Shown piece after piece: positions 48,491 through 58,506 of a stretch of DNA of 64,000 nt. The notes under the pieces are model-generated. The model saw nothing but the letters and a program-made list of their open reading frames with translations. It was not told the DNA's origin and searched no databases. Origin of the DNA: Paenibacillus sp. 1011MAR3C5. Its GTDB lineage: Bacteria > Bacillota > Bacilli > Paenibacillales > Paenibacillaceae. The stretch is from NCBI RefSeq assembly GCF_003591485.1, contig NZ_QZCF01000010.1:1-64000 (forward strand). The letters are read 5' to 3'. The position numbers were made by a program, and so were the translations under genes. Each line of letters starts with the position of its first letter. Within the stretch, counting starts at the first letter, position 1.

Positions 48491-51400
48491 TTAATTGTCG
48501 AAACGATTGACCGCTTCGTGTAAACCCGCCAGCAGCTGAACCAGCTCCTTCTCCAGATGGGCAAGCACAAGCGCCAGCTCCTTCGGCTGCTCCCCGCGTT
48601 TGATTGCTTCACTGGCCTCATGCGCAGCATCTCCAAGCTCGCGAGCAGACAAGTAGCCTGCTGCGCCCTTCAGCGTGTGAAGCATACGAAGGGCCGTCTG
48701 CGTCTCGGACTGTTTGAGCATCATGCGCAGCTGATCCATGAATGAATCGTAGTCGAGGCGGAACTGCTCGATCATATGAAACAGAATTTGCTGCTTGCCG
48801 TTCACGCGCTCAAGTGCGCTATCCACATCCATGCCGGCAATCGGGGCAAGCGCGTGGCTCCCTGGACTGCTGCCCCGGTTTATCCCCGCATAGCTGCTGC
48901 TTCCATCCCCCAACACATATTGGGCCTTGGGCAGCGAAGCCGCCTTCTCCAGCCAATACTTCATAATCTCTCGCAGACGATCGCCGGATAGCGGCTTGGT
49001 CATCACATCATTCATCCCAAGGCGAATATAGCGGTCATGATCCTTCTTCACGGCGTTAGCCGTAACCGCGATAATCGGAATATGCTTGTACCGCTCTTGG
49101 CTTCGAATAATGCGGACGGCTTCTGTGCCGTCCATGACCGGCATGTGAATATCCATCATGATGATATCCCATGATCCCGCTTCCAGGAGGCGCAGCACTT
49201 CCTCTCCCGTCTCGGCAAGACCAACCTCGTAGCCGTTCTCCTTGAGCAGTTCAATCGCTACCAATTGATTGATTTTGTTATCCTCGGCCAGCAATACCCG
49301 CTGCGCATTTGACTGACTATGAGCATAAGGCCGATCGGCATGCTCTTCCCGCATCGTATACTGGCGAACAGCCAGTCTGCTTCTAAGTGCTTCATTCAAC
49401 GATCGGACGATCGCCCCTCTTGTGACCGGCTTGGTCAGAATGGCAACGGGGCGTTCCTCTTCCTTCAGCTGCTGCAGCTCATCCCTGCCGTACGTTGTCG
49501 TCAACGCGATAATCGGCACGCCTGCGGCCTCCGCTTCACTGCGGAATAAACGCCATGTCTCGATTCCGTACATATCCGGCATCTCCATATCCATCAGCAG
49601 CAGGTCGGGCAGCACACCTTCCCCGACTCGGCGAAGCCGTTCACGGGTATTCTGCCAGCTGTTGTACGAGATTGCCGACCACCCAAGCGACTCGAAGAGG
49701 TAGGTCCAATGATCGCGCATTTTGGAATCGTCCTCGACAATCCATACCGTCCCCTCCGGCACAGGCGCGGCCGCCGCTACATCCAATTCATGGCGGTATG
49801 GGTTCACCTGGAACGACAACGCGAATGCGAATCGGCTTCCTACGCCTTCCTTGCTGCTGACATGAAGCTCCCCGCCCATCATCTCTACGAGGCTTTTGGA
49901 TATGACAAGACCAAGTCCCGTGCCTCCGTATTTTCGAGTCGTCGAGCTGTCCGCCTGCGTGAACGGCTTGAACAGCTTGTCCATGACGCTTTTGCTCATC
50001 CCAATTCCAGAATCCGCAATAAGAAACCGAAGCTTGACCGCATCCGCATGCTGTTCCACAATATCCAGCTCCAGCTTCACAAGGCCCTTCTCTGTGAACT
50101 TGATCGCATTCACGCATAGATTCAGCAGCACCTGCTCCAGACGGAGCGAATCTCCGATTAGGGTTTGCGGCAGCTCGTCCGGCGTCTTAATCATAAATTC
50201 GAACTGCTCTTTGCCGCCAAGGAATACGCTCAGCCCGTTTGCCAATCGGTGGAGCAGCTCTTCCGGCTGGAACGGCAGACGCTCCATCTCGATCTTATCC
50301 GCTTCGATTTTGGAGAAGTCGAGGACATCGCTAATCATGCGATGCAGCGTTTCCGAAGACATGCTCATCTTGTCCAAATAATCCTTCTGCACGATCGACA
50401 GCTCTGTCTTGCGCAAGAGCTGGGTCAGCCCGATAATCCCGTTCAGAGGCGTGCGAATCTCATGACTCATCAGCGCCAGGAAGCGGCTTTTGGCCTGATT
50501 GGCTTCCTCCGCCTCCAACGTAGCGCGGACAAGCTCCTCCTGAACAAGCTTCTGCTCGGATATGTCACGAGCGATACAAGAGAAGAAGGGCTCGCCCGTA
50601 GACGCATCCACATGCGTGACGACGACCATCGAGACGAACAGCGGTTCGCCGTTGCTCTTCTGCAATTGCGTATTGCTTTCCCAGTAGCCGTATTCTCTTG
50701 CAAGCTCCGCGCCTTGAAGAATCTGCTCGTACATGCGAGGATCGATATGGTCCTTGACGGTGGAAGCATCCTTCTCCTCTCCCGGCAAACCAAGCATCTC
50801 CTTGCCTGCCCGGTTCATGTAGATAAGCTCCCCATTCATGTCGACGGATGCGATCAGATCCTTGGCGGACTCCACGATATCCAATAGCCGGTTGCGTGCC
50901 TTCTCGACCTGCTTCCGGTCCGAGATATCGCGCAACATGCCAACGACGCCGGAAAACTTGCCGTTCCGGTCCCGAAGGCCGTTCGAGCTGTGCAGGATTG
51001 GAATCCGGTGGCCATCCTTATGGATGAACGTCCACTCACGCTCATACGAGAACCTGTCGTCGCGCAGCTCCCGGAAGACTTCCAGGCCCGGCTGAATATG
51101 TCTGCCCAGCTGCTCCGTCAGGCGCTCGGCCTCAACTGCAATTTCCTCATTGTCCATAAATAACAGCGGTGTCGCATGACCCGCCAGCTCCTGAGTTGTA
51201 TATCCCAGCATCTCTTCCGCCGTCTTGTTCAAATATGCCACCTTGTATTCATTATCGAGGACGATGAAACCATATTGATTCTGATTAATGATGGCATTCA
51301 GACGGTCGAACATTTCCTGCAGATGCTCCATCATCCCATTTACAGAATGGGCAAGCTTGCCGATCTCATCATACTGCGATGTATCCAGATGCTCGGCCTG

Positions 51401-52354
51401 GAATTCCCCCGCCGCCGCCTGCTTCGTGACAGACAATATCCGCTCCAGACGCTTAATAATCTGATTGAAATAGAGATAGAAGGACAGCGCGATAAAAACT
51501 TCCGCGACCGCTATGGTCGAGACGATGCGCCAGAATATCGGCGTCAGCATCTCCTTCATATGGGAGTATCGCTCCTGCAGCGCAATGCGCCACGGCGTCC
51601 CCGCCACCTTGGCATAGAACACGACATAAGCTTCGCCATCTACCTGAATATTAACCTTGCCTTCATTGTGGCTCAGAATCTCATGGGCGACTTCGCTTAA
51701 CGTAGAGTCTGAACGCAGCGATGACATGCGTGCAACGCCTGGCGCAGAGCCGTAGATGATCTCTCCTTCGTCATTGTAGAAGCGTACAGGAGCGTTTTCA
51801 TCCGCAAAATCAAAAAAACGGTTAAACGCAGTAAATGGAATAGACGCATAAATGACGCCTTCAATCTGCGTCCCCACCCCATAAACGGGCACAGCAATAA
51901 AGGTTTGCTCCACAACGGAGAAAACCGGCTTGTAAGGATCAGTAATGGTAATAGCGCCATTGATGGCCGGCTCGAAGAACGGCTCTCCCTTCATATCGCG
52001 GGACGCTCCGTCACTGCGATAGGCGATCCCGTCTTGACCGATGAATCCAATCGCATGATAGGTAAATCCGCTTCGTACCAGTTCTCGCTGAAAATAATTC
52101 AGCCGCTCGGCGTTCGTACCGTAACGTAGAGCGGACGTGCGGCTCATGACCAGCACCTCGGCCCGGCGAATATCCATCCAGGCAGAGATATTGCTGGCTT
52201 GGCTGGATAGCTTGCTGCTAATCTTCTCCATCTCCGAACGCATCATCGCGTCCTTGGCTGTGGAATAATTGCCCCATCCGGCAAGCAGGAGCGGGATAAA
52301 CGATATGAGTACGATTAGAATTAATCCCTTTGTTCTAAGCGACATATTCGACAT
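48491..52354 (-). CDS. Hybrid sensor histidine kinase with PAS, two receivers and HPt
   Basis: A 1287-residue membrane kinase. Helix 1 (~8-26) and helix 2 (~275-295) bracket a ~250-residue extracellular Cache-like sensor. Then come HAMP (~300-350), PAS domains (~350-600, with RDISDRKQVEKARN and RDISEQKLVQEEL linkers), HisKA with His in ALMSHEIRTPLNGI (~631) and the ATPase domain with KYGGTGLGLVIS. A first receiver has the Asp in LLMDMEMPDM (~921), a second in IIMMDIHMPVMDG (~1066), and an HPt domain has the His in LHTLKGAAGYL (~1224). The order resembles BarA/ArcB phosphorelays. GGGGGG precedes the start. Confidence 0.92.
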   Translation of the reverse strand: MSNMSLRTKGLILIVLISFIPLLLAGWGNYSTAKDAMMRSEMEKISSKLSSQASNISAWMDIRRAEVLVMSRTSALRYGTNAERLNYFQRELVRSGFTYHAIGFIGQDGIAYRSDGASRDMKGEPFFEPAINGAITITDPYKPVFSVVEQTFIAVPVYGVGTQIEGVIYASIPFTAFNRFFDFADENAPVRFYNDEGEIIYGSAPGVARMSSLRSDSTLSEVAHEILSHNEGKVNIQVDGEAYVVFYAKVAGTPWRIALQERYSHMKEMLTPIFWRIVSTIAVAEVFIALSFYLYFNQIIKRLERILSVTKQAAAGEFQAEHLDTSQYDEIGKLAHSVNGMMEHLQEMFDRLNAIINQNQYGFIVLDNEYKVAYLNKTAEEMLGYTTQELAGHATPLLFMDNEEIAVEAERLTEQLGRHIQPGLEVFRELRDDRFSYEREWTFIHKDGHRIPILHSSNGLRDRNGKFSGVVGMLRDISDRKQVEKARNRLLDIVESAKDLIASVDMNGELIYMNRAGKEMLGLPGEEKDASTVKDHIDPRMYEQILQGAELAREYGYWESNTQLQKSNGEPLFVSMVVVTHVDASTGEPFFSCIARDISEQKLVQEELVRATLEAEEANQAKSRFLALMSHEIRTPLNGIIGLTQLLRKTELSIVQKDYLDKMSMSSETLHRMISDVLDFSKIEADKIEMERLPFQPEELLHRLANGLSVFLGGKEQFEFMIKTPDELPQTLIGDSLRLEQVLLNLCVNAIKFTEKGLVKLELDIVEQHADAVKLRFLIADSGIGMSKSVMDKLFKPFTQADSSTTRKYGGTGLGLVISKSLVEMMGGELHVSSKEGVGSRFAFALSFQVNPYRHELDVAAAAPVPEGTVWIVEDDSKMRDHWTYLFESLGWSAISYNSWQNTRERLRRVGEGVLPDLLLMDMEMPDMYGIETWRLFRSEAEAAGVPIIALTTTYGRDELQQLKEEERPVAILTKPVTRGAIVRSLNEALRSRLAVRQYTMREEHADRPYAHSQSNAQRVLLAEDNKINQLVAIELLKENGYEVGLAETGEEVLRLLEAGSWDIIMMDIHMPVMDGTEAVRIIRSQERYKHIPIIAVTANAVKKDHDRYIRLGMNDVMTKPLSGDRLREIMKYWLEKAASLPKAQYVLGDGSSSYAGINRGSSPGSHALAPIAGMDVDSALERVNGKQQILFHMIEQFRLDYDSFMDQLRMMLKQSETQTALRMLHTLKGAAGYLSARELGDAAHEASEAIKRGEQPKELALVLAHLEKELVQLLAGLHEAVNRFDN

Positions 52355-52401
52355 CGCTTATCCCCCCTTACGGCCTGACCTGTCTAATATCGGAGCGTAT
52401 C

Positions 52402-53400
52402 CTATTCCTCCTTGGAGAGAATGCTTTCGATCCGGTTTAATTCTTCTTCGCTAAAAGCTAGATTGGCAAGCGCAGCCACATTGTCATCGATCTGCTCCAC
52501 GCGGCTTGCGCCGATCAAGGCGGACGTCACTCTGCCGCCTCTAAGCACCCACGCTAGTGACATGCCGGCTAGCGTCTGTCCTCGCTCTTGCGCCAGCTCG
52601 TTCAGCGCCTTCACTTTGTCCAGCTTGCCTTCCGTAATCTGCTCCGACTTCAGGAAGATGCTTGGTCCGCCTGCGCGGGAGTCAGCAGGAATACCGTTCA
52701 AGTACCGGTTCGTCAGCAGCCCGCCGGCTAGCGGCGAGAATACAATGGAGCCGATGCCTTGCTCATCCAGCACATCCTGCAGGCCGCCTTCGATCCAGCG
52801 GTTGAACATCGAGTAGGAAGGCTGGTGAATCAAGCACGGCGTGCCCAGCTCCTTCAGAATACGGGAGGCCTCGGCAGTCTGCTCTGCGCTGTAATTGGAG
52901 ATGCCGGCATACAAGGCCTTGCCTTGGCGGACGGCATGATCAAGCGCTCCCATCGTCTCCTCCAGCGGCGTGTCCGGGTCCGGACGATGAGAATAGAAGA
53001 TATCCACATAGTCCAGCTTCATCCGTTTCAGGCTTTGATCCAGACTGGACAGCATATATTTGCGGGAGCCCCATTCTCCATAAGGACCCGGCCACATGCC
53101 GTAGCCCGCTTTGGTCGAAATAATCAGCTCATCCCGGTAAGGTGCGAGGTCATGCTGAAGAATGGCACCGAACGCTTCTTCCGCCGAGCCCGGCGGAGGT
53201 CCATAGTTGTTAGCTAGGTCGAAGTGGGTAATGCCGAGGTCGAACGCGCGACGCGCCATCGCCCTGCTGTTCTCGTAGCGGTCGTTGCCGCCGAAGTTAT
53301 GCCAAAGCCCCAGTGAGATAGCGGGCAGCTTCAGACCGCTTCTGCCTACCCGATTGTATGTCATTGTATCGTAACGCTTATGATCTGCTGTATAGCTCAT
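52402..53400 (-). CDS. Aldo/keto reductase, YghZ-like group
   Basis: A 332-residue reductase. THFDLANNYGPPPGSAEEAFG, the long loop after the catalytic Tyr, is the mark of the YghZ/AKR14 group, which reduces L-glyceraldehyde 3-phosphate and methylglyoxal and is also related to voltage-channel beta subunits. The Lys is in ISTKAGYG and His in FYSHRPD. ATG 53400 has GGGGAGG 9 bases upstream; an earlier in-frame ATG overlaps that site. It sits inside a run of signalling genes with no obvious link to them. Confidence 0.9.
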   Translation of the reverse strand: MSYTADHKRYDTMTYNRVGRSGLKLPAISLGLWHNFGGNDRYENSRAMARRAFDLGITHFDLANNYGPPPGSAEEAFGAILQHDLAPYRDELIISTKAGYGMWPGPYGEWGSRKYMLSSLDQSLKRMKLDYVDIFYSHRPDPDTPLEETMGALDHAVRQGKALYAGISNYSAEQTAEASRILKELGTPCLIHQPSYSMFNRWIEGGLQDVLDEQGIGSIVFSPLAGGLLTNRYLNGIPADSRAGGPSIFLKSEQITEGKLDKVKALNELAQERGQTLAGMSLAWVLRGGRVTSALIGASRVEQIDDNVAALANLAFSEEELNRIESILSKEE

Positions 53401-53467
53401 TTCCAAATACCTCCCCATTTTTAGGTGTATACCTTTTCATTCTAAATGATTTATCGGCAACAAAACA

Positions 53468-54913
53468 CTATCGGGCCAGTCTTTGCTCCAGCTTAATGGT
53501 CGGGCTATTCAGCAGTGTCTCCCGGAAGAATGTCTCCTGCTCCACCGTAAGCCTCTCCCAGGCATGAATACAGCGGGGGTCAAAGTGTCTTCCGCTCTCC
53601 TGCAGCAAGATCTCCATCGCTTCTTCATGAGTCATCGCCTTCCGATAGGAGCGGGATGAGGTAAGTGCGTCGTAGACATCCGCCACTGCCGTTATTCGGG
53701 CGACAAGCGGTATCTCTTCGCCCGACAGCCGGTCCGGATAGCCGCTGCCGTTCCACTTCTCATGATGGGAGCGGATAACTGCCAGTTCCTCTACCATAAA
53801 GCCAAGCCGCTTGCAGACGTTATAGCCGGAGACCGGATGGGATTCAATAATCGATCGTTCTTCTTCGGACAGCTTGCCTGGTTTGTTCAAGATGCCGTCC
53901 GGTATGTATAGCTTGCCGATATCATGGACGATACCGCCCTGCGCAATCGCGCGAAGCTGCGAGGTAGACAGCCCCATCTCCTCTCCCAGCTTCAGCGCAT
54001 ATAAGGCAACACGATAATTATGCCCTGCCGTATACGAATCCTTCGACTCTGTCGCCATCACCAGCTCTCTGACACTTGGAGAGATATACGTATGGATCCA
54101 GTCTTGGGGATTGGCACGGAACAGCATTTTGACTGCGGCGGTAATGGAACCTGTATTCAAATGCTCTCTGACGATGCCGGCGACCATGACGATAACGGAA
54201 GCAAGCAGCAGGAAGTGGTACAGCCACCAGCTCGCCATCCACGCTTCCCCGGTCACCATAATGATTTGCGCGCTGAACATCCAGCCCGTACTGTAGACGA
54301 TCGCAAGCTGAAGCGGGAAGCGGGAGGCTAGATAGGTTTGCAGATTACGATAGATCGTCCAAGCGTTCATAAGCAAAATCAAAGCGGTCGTCACCCACTT
54401 GCTGACATCTCCCTTCAAGTGAAGGAGATGGACAACATCGGGATTGAACCATACATATAAGCCGGACAGCAGTAAAATGGAGGACCAGACCGGCAGCAGC
54501 CACTTCTGGCGCATGGACAGCCGGCGGACGAGCTTATGATCGGCCGAGATAGAGCACATCCATAGCCAGAACGCGGATAACAATACGCTGAGCTGGGCGA
54601 CATTGCCCGAGATGGAGGAATGATGGATCAGAAATCCCGGCGTCGATAATCCATGGAGAATGAACATCGCTGCCAAGGATACATAGGATAAGGACAAGAA
54701 GCTAACCTTTATATTCCGGATACGGATCGCCACGATACCAATCGCGGTCGCGACAGCCAGCGCCAGTATGGAGACCAGGCTGACAATATAGAAGTGGCCG
54801 TGCGGCGCATGGATATTCATATCGTAAGGCGACAGCTGATACAGAAAATAACCGGCGAGCGGCAGCAGTATGAATACCGCAAGCCTGGCTAATATGCGAG
54901 TGTCTCTTCTCAA
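53468..54913 (-). CDS. Membrane HD-GYP phosphodiesterase
   Basis: A 481-residue protein with about eight membrane helices in residues ~8-240 and a cytoplasmic HD-GYP domain (~285-465). The metal motif is GIVHDIGK (~327-334), the second is SHHEKWNGSGYP, and VADVYDALTSSRSYRKAM follows. HD-GYP enzymes break c-di-GMP to GMP. The membrane half resembles 7TM-type sensors with several Trp and His residues. It is one of three c-di-GMP related genes in this 10-kb block. Confidence 0.92.
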   Translation of the reverse strand: MRRDTRILARLAVFILLPLAGYFLYQLSPYDMNIHAPHGHFYIVSLVSILALAVATAIGIVAIRIRNIKVSFLSLSYVSLAAMFILHGLSTPGFLIHHSSISGNVAQLSVLLSAFWLWMCSISADHKLVRRLSMRQKWLLPVWSSILLLSGLYVWFNPDVVHLLHLKGDVSKWVTTALILLMNAWTIYRNLQTYLASRFPLQLAIVYSTGWMFSAQIIMVTGEAWMASWWLYHFLLLASVIVMVAGIVREHLNTGSITAAVKMLFRANPQDWIHTYISPSVRELVMATESKDSYTAGHNYRVALYALKLGEEMGLSTSQLRAIAQGGIVHDIGKLYIPDGILNKPGKLSEEERSIIESHPVSGYNVCKRLGFMVEELAVIRSHHEKWNGSGYPDRLSGEEIPLVARITAVADVYDALTSSRSYRKAMTHEEAMEILLQESGRHFDPRCIHAWERLTVEQETFFRETLLNSPTIKLEQRLAR

Positions 54914-54944
54914 AGGTTATCCTCCTCCAACCATTGTCAATAAC

Positions 54945-56960
54945 TTAAGCGCTCAATCCATCCAGCCAAGCATCCACTTCCTCACGTGGCATTGGCTTCT
55001 TGAAATAGTAGCCTTGCATGATGGAGCATCCGGCCTGGCGCAGAAATTGGAGCTGACGCTCGGTCTCTACTCCCTCGGCTACAAGCTCGATATTCAGCTG
55101 CTGGGCTAGCGTAATGATCGTATTGACAATTGCTCTTTTGGAAGGCGATTCGAAATCTTGCATATACAGCTTATCCATTTTCAGTGTCTGGAATGGGATA
55201 CGATCAATTGAGCCTAAAAACGAATAGCCCGAACCAAAGTTGTCCATGGATACACGCACGCCTGCCTCTTGAAGCGGCACAAGCTGCTCTGTCGCCTCGG
55301 TTGCATGATACATCACCGTCGACTCCGTAATTTCCAGCTCTAGCAGCTCCGGACGCAAGCCGGAATGGACCAGCGCTTCATTGACCATATCCTGAACACT
55401 GCGTGTTTCGAATACATTCGCCGACAAATTGACGGATACGCCTAACGCGTTGCTCCCCCTGCCATTCCAAGACTGACAGTCCTTGCACGCCTGATCCAGC
55501 ACCCATCTCGTGATCGGAACAATCAATCCGGTCTCCTCGGCAATCGGAATGAATTCATCCGGCGCAATCGCGCCAAGCTGAGGATGCTTCCATCTGAGCA
55601 GCGCTTCAAATCCGACCGGCTTATTCATGGCCGCATTCCACTTCGGCTGATAGAAAGTCGACAGCTCGCCCAGCATAAGCGCCGTGCGAAGCCCCTTCTC
55701 GATCTCCATCCGCCTGGCCAGCTTTCGGTCCAACTCTTCATTATATGCGCAATACTGGTTCTTCCCTTGGCTCTTGGCATAATACATAGCCGTATCTGCC
55801 GCCTTAAGCAGCTCCGTCCGGCTCTGCCCATGCTGCGGCGCAAAGCTGATGCCGATACTGCTAGTGACGTAGAGCTCGTTCCCCTCCAGCCAGAATGGAC
55901 GTCTGAGTTCCTCCAGGATAAGCTCGGCCAGCGACTCTGCCGTAAGCTGCCTCAAATCCTTGGTCACCAGCAAAAACTCATCGCCGCCTAACCTGAAGAT
56001 ATGCCGCTGCTTGTTGACGAACTGGTTAATCCGGCTGCCTACCTCTTTTACAAGAAGGTCGCCTACATCGTGGCCTAACGTATCATTAATAAGCTTGAAT
56101 TGATCCAAATCAATAAAGAGAACGGCAAATTCCTGACTGCCTCGCAGCGTCTCATCGAATTCGTGATTCATCGCATGGCGGTTAGGCAATCCTGTCAACG
56201 GGTCGCTGTAAGCCATCCGTTTCAGGACAAGCCTCTCCCAATAGAGAGCCGTCCACGTCACAAGAACAACTAAAATCATGACACTCGACACAGGAATCAG
56301 CAGCGACAAGTCGATGCCTTCTTCTCTTAACTGATCAAGCGCTTCGGGCGTCGAGCACCAGAACATGGCCGCTTCCATGCCGGTATAATGCATGCCTGTC
56401 ACGGCCAGCCCCATTAGCAGTGCCGCTGCAAGCTTGAACCAGCGGGCCCTGCTTTCATTGCGGAAGCGGGTAAGCAGATATAACGCGGCGTATGATGCAA
56501 TTACCGCGATTATGGCGGAGATGATCCACAGCGTTTCATTATAGGTGATCGTCAGAAGCGAGGACTCCATAGAAGCCATGCCTGTATAATGCATCGTAAC
56601 GATGCCCGATCCCATGAACAAGCTTCCGACAACCAGCTTCGCCTGTGTTACCTGCTTAGCCATCGTGACATAAAAGGCCAGCAAAGAAGCCAGTATACTG
56701 GCCAATATAGATATAACGGTTGTTAACACGTCATAGTTCACTTCTACGCCCAAATGAAAGGCCATCATTCCGACAAAATGCATCGTCCATATGCCGCACC
56801 CCATCACAAATCCGGAGATGATTAGCCACCCTAGCTTGGACCTGCCGTTCGAGTTCGATATTTTATAGGAAAGATTAAGTGCGGAATAAGAAGTGAACAA
56901 CGCGATAACAAGCGACAGCAACACGATCCAGCTGTCGTAGCTCCCCAGTAATCTGATCAA
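54945..56960 (-). CDS. MHYT-GGDEF-EAL protein
   Basis: A ~671-residue protein. The first ~235 residues form a seven-helix MHYT sensor (WTMHFVGMMAF, TMHYTGMASM, GMHYTGMEAAM), proposed to bind copper and sense diatomic gases. The GGDEF domain has an intact RLGGDEFLL (~322-330). The EAL domain has FEALLRW (~450), the metal loop as DNFGSG, LKMDKLY and LVAEGVE. It may both make and break c-di-GMP. I prefer the TTG at 56960 as start: GGAGG lies 6 bases upstream, whereas the earlier in-frame TTG (56978) has no site. Confidence 0.9.
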   Translation of the reverse strand: MIRLLGSYDSWIVLLSLVIALFTSYSALNLSYKISNSNGRSKLGWLIISGFVMGCGIWTMHFVGMMAFHLGVEVNYDVLTTVISILASILASLLAFYVTMAKQVTQAKLVVGSLFMGSGIVTMHYTGMASMESSLLTITYNETLWIISAIIAVIASYAALYLLTRFRNESRARWFKLAAALLMGLAVTGMHYTGMEAAMFWCSTPEALDQLREEGIDLSLLIPVSSVMILVVLVTWTALYWERLVLKRMAYSDPLTGLPNRHAMNHEFDETLRGSQEFAVLFIDLDQFKLINDTLGHDVGDLLVKEVGSRINQFVNKQRHIFRLGGDEFLLVTKDLRQLTAESLAELILEELRRPFWLEGNELYVTSSIGISFAPQHGQSRTELLKAADTAMYYAKSQGKNQYCAYNEELDRKLARRMEIEKGLRTALMLGELSTFYQPKWNAAMNKPVGFEALLRWKHPQLGAIAPDEFIPIAEETGLIVPITRWVLDQACKDCQSWNGRGSNALGVSVNLSANVFETRSVQDMVNEALVHSGLRPELLELEITESTVMYHATEATEQLVPLQEAGVRVSMDNFGSGYSFLGSIDRIPFQTLKMDKLYMQDFESPSKRAIVNTIITLAQQLNIELVAEGVETERQLQFLRQAGCSIMQGYYFKKPMPREEVDAWLDGLSA

Positions 56961-57125
56961 TATATCCCTCCGTGTCAACGCTTGTTACACGTTCTTTTTT
57001 TCGTCTACCTATACAATTAATACGATTCGACAAGCAATGCAAGCTTTTTTATTTTAGATTAAGGTTTTTTTGATCATGATTTGATATAGTAGGTGAAGAA
57101 TTGCAAATTGAAGGGAGTTTATGGA

Positions 57126-58304
57126 ATGAACAACAAGGAATCGCAGTCCAACGATACACCTATAGACAACGAAACTGCGAAAGAAGAAAACAAGGTTCAA
57201 GAGAACGATACAAACGGTGAAACTCAGGAGAACGCTGTCGAAACGGACAAGCCTGAGGGTGCGACCGATTCCGAACGCGCAGTTGCCGAGACAGCGGTTG
57301 CGGCGGCGGCTCCTTATTCCGCTGCGGCAGGCGTATCGCCTCGTCCGGAAGCAGCTGCTCCAGCGAAGAAGAGTGCAACGGGCTGGATCGTGTTATCCGC
57401 TGTACTTGCAATCGCGCTGATCGTTGTATTGATTAAGCCTCCTTTTGGCGGCGGAGGCAATGAGACTGTTGCTACCGTTAACGGCGCTAACATTTCGCAG
57501 CAGGAATTATATGACCTGCTGGTGAAAGTGAACGGCGAGCCTGCGCTCGACAACCTGATTCTGGAGAAGCTGGTGAAGCAAGAGGCTGATGCGGCCAGTG
57601 TTAAATTTACGGATCAGGACATTACAGATGAAATTAATGTGATCAAGATCGACTTCCCTTCGGAAGACGACTTCAATAATGTATTGCTGCAAAACAATCT
57701 GACCATGGAAGACCTCCGCGAGGACATGCGCCTAAGCGCAATGATCCGCAAAGTGCTGGAGCCTAAAACTACCGTTACAGATGAAGATGTAAAAGCGTAT
57801 TTCGACGCGAATCTGGCCAAGTTCGGCGAGCATGGTGAACAAGTTCGCGCTTCCCATATTCTTGTAGAGACCAAGGAAGAAGCTGACGCTATTCTGGCTG
57901 AACTTAAAGGCGGGGCTGACTTTGCCGAGACAGCCAAAGCCAAGTCCGGCGACGGATCGGCTGCTAACGGCGGAGATTTGGGCTTCTTCTCCAAAGAAGA
58001 CATGGTCGAGCCGTTCTCCAAGGCTGCTTTTGCCCTAGAAACCGGAGCGGTCAGTGAAGTTGTGCAAAGCGACTTTGGCTTCCACATCATCAAGAAAACC
58101 GACTACAGAGAAGCTGCAAAAGCAAACTTCGATGAGAATAAAGATCTGATCCGCACAAAGCTGGTTGCCGATGAAGTTCGTACGCTGTCCAGCGCATGGA
58201 TTACTGAGATCCGCGAGAAAGCGAAAATTACGAACAACCTTACGAAAACGCCTGCAGACGGAGCAGCAAATACTGGAGCTGAAGGCGGCGCGGTTAAGGA
58301 ATAA
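57126..58304 (+). CDS. PrsA/SurA-like peptidyl-prolyl isomerase
   Basis: A 392-residue extracytoplasmic folding factor. The N terminus is a long, acidic, cytoplasmic stretch (~1-85), then one membrane helix, GWIVLSAVLAIALIVVLI, at about 88-105. A SurA-N-like region (VNGANISQQELYDLLVKVNG) and a parvulin domain follow (VRASHILVETKEEADAILAEL ... GDLGFFSKEDMVEPF ... SDFGFHIIKKTD). PrsA of Bacillus is a lipoprotein, but here no lipobox is seen and anchoring is by a helix. ATG 57126 has GAAGGGAG 8 bases upstream. It should help exported proteins fold at the outer face. Confidence 0.9.
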   Translation: MNNKESQSNDTPIDNETAKEENKVQENDTNGETQENAVETDKPEGATDSERAVAETAVAAAAPYSAAAGVSPRPEAAAPAKKSATGWIVLSAVLAIALIVVLIKPPFGGGGNETVATVNGANISQQELYDLLVKVNGEPALDNLILEKLVKQEADAASVKFTDQDITDEINVIKIDFPSEDDFNNVLLQNNLTMEDLREDMRLSAMIRKVLEPKTTVTDEDVKAYFDANLAKFGEHGEQVRASHILVETKEEADAILAELKGGADFAETAKAKSGDGSAANGGDLGFFSKEDMVEPFSKAAFALETGAVSEVVQSDFGFHIIKKTDYREAAKANFDENKDLIRTKLVADEVRTLSSAWITEIREKAKITNNLTKTPADGAANTGAEGGAVKE

Positions 58305-58396
58305 TCCGTATCTGGTAAGTAGAATTTCGATCGATGCCTTGCAGTGTTATCTCTATCTGAGGCTGCGGCATCGTACATCCTTATCATGTTCTTCCA

Positions 58397-58445
58397 GGGC
58401 CTGGCACCGGGCAGCTGTACAAGCTGCCTTGTGCCGGGCCCTTTA
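58397..58445 (+). terminator. Terminator after the foldase gene
   Basis: Arms 58397-58415 and 58423-58441 (GGGCC, TGGCAC and CGGGCAGC with their complements, small mismatches) form a long stem followed by TTT. It lies 93 bases after the stop. Confidence 0.75.
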
Positions 58446-58506
58446 CTCATGCGCTGAATTAAGGCACAATAGTAGACATCATGATTTCACTTTTGGAGGT
58501 AGCAGC

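Noticed and set aside
58165-58506. N-terminal extension of the aldose epimerase
   Set aside because: It overlaps the foldase 3' end in another frame and crosses its terminator. A GTG with a good ribosome site at 58507 begins the conserved domain.
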